Positions 7,607 to 8,021 of a stretch of 8,021 nucleotides of DNA are shown here, piece after piece (within the stretch, counting starts at the first letter, position 1; each line of letters opens with the position of its first letter). Below the pieces are notes generated by a model, which saw only the letters and a program-made list of their open reading frames with translations, had not been told where the DNA came from and made no database searches. Source of the stretch: Akkermansiaceae bacterium UBA4145. GTDB taxonomy: Bacteria > Verrucomicrobiota > Verrucomicrobiia > Verrucomicrobiales > Akkermansiaceae. A program made the position numbers and the translations under genes. Location of the stretch: the NCBI GenBank assembly GCA_002380675.1, contig DFWB01000173.1, positions 1 through 8,021 on the forward strand, read 5' to 3'.

Positions 7607-7798
7607 TCAAGTGCGAGTGGCAAGTTCTGCCGGATCGAGGAGTCTGAGAATCTCCAAAACTGGATCATTAGAGAATTCGGAGTCCCGGGTATTGGTGCAA
7701 ATATTGAACGAGTTTTTCCACTGAGTAGGCCGAAGCTTTTTCTGCGCATTAGTGAGGAATAGCCAATAGACATCCGAAAGAAGTTTGTCCAGATTGCT
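7607..7798 (-). pseudogene. Probable 3' remnant of an unrecognised gene, converging on the operon
   Basis: On the minus strand a 63-codon frame runs from just after an in-frame TAG (7799-7801) to TGA (7607-7609), directly abutting the TAA of the giant gene. It has no ATG or GTG start, only CTG near its beginning. The peptide looks protein-like: DVYWLFLTNAQKKLRP, a middle NICTNTRDSEFSND, and an end VLEILRLLDPAELATRT. Sampled lines are about 43-47 % GC against roughly 60 % in the operon, which points to foreign or decayed DNA. A stop-free run this long is not rare by chance over six frames, so the protein-like composition and the exact abutment carry the call. Family unknown. Confidence 0.35.
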
Positions 7799-7801
7799 CT
7801 A
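7789..7801 (+). repeat. Imperfect direct repeat, copy 1 (CCAGATTGCTCTA)
   Basis: This matches CCAGATTGCCTCTA at 7908-7921 except for one extra C in the second copy. The two copies bracket about 106 nt. The first sits at the end of the reverse-strand remnant, next to its in-frame TAG. It could be a duplication scar or a chance match. Confidence 0.35.
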
Positions 7802-7907
7802 GCTCAGGAGAGAACTGCGTTCAACCCTCCAACGCGCCCTGTTGATCCTAACGACGGTGATTCGGATCGTTAAGACGCCGCCCCCGGCAGCCGCAAGCCA
7901 AACACAC

Positions 7908-7921
7908 CCAGATTGCCTCTA
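7908..7921 (+). repeat. Imperfect direct repeat, copy 2 (CCAGATTGCCTCTA)
   Basis: Second copy of the 13-14 nt repeat that begins at 7789. It overlaps the possible -35 element (TTGCCT) of the downstream gene, so one copy may simply be promoter sequence. Confidence 0.35.
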
Positions 7922-7940
7922 ACAGTGTTACTATTAGCAT
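7913..7940 (+). promoter_or_regulatory. Possible promoter of the gene at 7948, with a palindrome in the spacer
   Basis: TTGCCT (7913-7918) and TAGCAT (7935-7940) are separated by 16 nt and resemble sigma-70 -35 and -10 elements (4 of 6 matches each). The spacer contains the palindrome TAACAGTGTTA (7920-7930), where a repressor dimer could bind. Transcription would begin about 7 nt after the -10, essentially at the ATG of 7948, which would make the mRNA leaderless. The absence of a Shine-Dalgarno before this ATG agrees with that. Both boxes are weak matches, so this is tentative. Confidence 0.3.
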
Positions 7941-7947
7941 ATCCCTT

Positions 7948-8021
7948 ATGAGCAAGCCTTCAAACAGCGCTCCCAAGCCAAATCCCAGCAATGACGATCT
8001 GCTGGCTATGGGTATTGATCC
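7948..8021 (+). CDS. Start of an unrecognised gene (3' end outside window)
   Basis: ATG 7948 opens a frame that stays open to the window edge, giving 24 full codons. The first 15 residues are rich in Ser, Pro, Asn and Lys (MSKPSNSAPKPNPSN) and look disordered. DDLLAMGID follows and may begin a folded domain. There is no signal peptide, so the product is probably cytoplasmic. It is separated from the upstream operon by 341 nt, probably has its own promoter, and is not part of the Bat-like unit. Too little is visible to name a family. Confidence 0.5.
   Translation, partial: MSKPSNSAPKPNPSNDDLLAMGID

Larger units (their letters stand above)
7799..7947. other. Intergenic stretch without a recognised gene
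   Basis: No convincing coding frame is present. GC rises to about 57 % around 7801-7860 and then mixes. It holds an inverted repeat TAACGA (7849-7854) / TCGTTA (7867-7872), a tiny GCCG-CCCC-CGGC hairpin (7877-7888) without a T tract, the second copy of a short direct repeat, and a possible promoter before the last gene. No factor-independent terminator for the large operon was found here or in 7607-7798. Confidence 0.5.

Noticed and set aside
7607..7798. Resemblance of the remnant's TRDSEF...VLEILRLLDPAEL end to the C-terminus of PIN-domain toxins
   Set aside because: Only a loose pattern (Asp-x-x-Phe, then a 'P-E' end). The other metal-binding acidic residues and the fold cannot be seen, so I did not assign the family.
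7877..7888. GCCG-CCCC-CGGC hairpin as a transcription terminator for the operon
   Set aside because: A four-base stem without a T-rich tail, more than 270 nt after the last stop codon.
1..8021. tRNA, rRNA, CRISPR arrays, insertion sequences
   Set aside because: No cloverleaf, conserved rRNA text, regularly spaced repeats, transposase-like frame or terminal inverted repeats were seen.

Overview
The window holds most of one co-directional (+ strand) operon of about 7.6 kb, followed by a short region of different base composition and the start of another gene. The operon is a MoxR-associated 'Bat-like' module. Its visible order is DUF58 C-terminus, BatD-like small membrane protein, BatA-like VWA protein, second (BatB-like) VWA protein, TPR membrane protein, and a 1227-residue secreted, membrane-anchored protein. 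A MoxR AAA+ ATPase gene would be expected upstream of the DUF58 gene, but it lies outside the window.

The organism is most likely a PVC bacterium (Verrucomicrobiota or Planctomycetota). The reasons are the gene order, the conserved wording of the TPR and BatD-like proteins as I remember those families, a GC content near 57-60 % in sampled coding lines, and start codons without Shine-Dalgarno sites (GTG, GTG, ATG and ATG, plus one TTG/CTG/ATT case). This is inference, since there is no rRNA or other phylogenetic marker here.

Layout: 2-487 DUF58 (5' end missing); 514-1266 BatD-like protein with a doubtful start; 1273-2187 and 2184-3152 two VWA proteins, each with a complete MIDAS motif, overlapping by 4 nt (GTGA); 3188-3772 TPR protein; 3773-3922 a 150-nt gap that contains a 35-codon in-frame, Gly/Ser/Pro-rich continuation of the TPR gene; 3923-7606 the giant protein; 7607-7798 a 63-codon reverse-strand open stretch in AT-richer DNA, probably a gene remnant; 7799-7947 non-coding with small repeats; 7948 to the end, the first 24 codons of an unrecognised gene.

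How the genes may work together: hydrophobic segments and flanking basic residues put both VWA domains, the TPR domain, the beta domain of the BatD-like protein and about 1130 residues of the giant protein in the periplasm. Only the roughly 105-residue and 75-residue tails of the BatD-like and giant proteins face the cytoplasm, where MoxR works. The simplest model is a periplasmic VWA/TPR scaffold at the inner membrane, driven or assembled by a cytoplasmic MoxR ATPase. Its client and physiological role are unknown. The giant protein, whose family I cannot name, is the most novel component.
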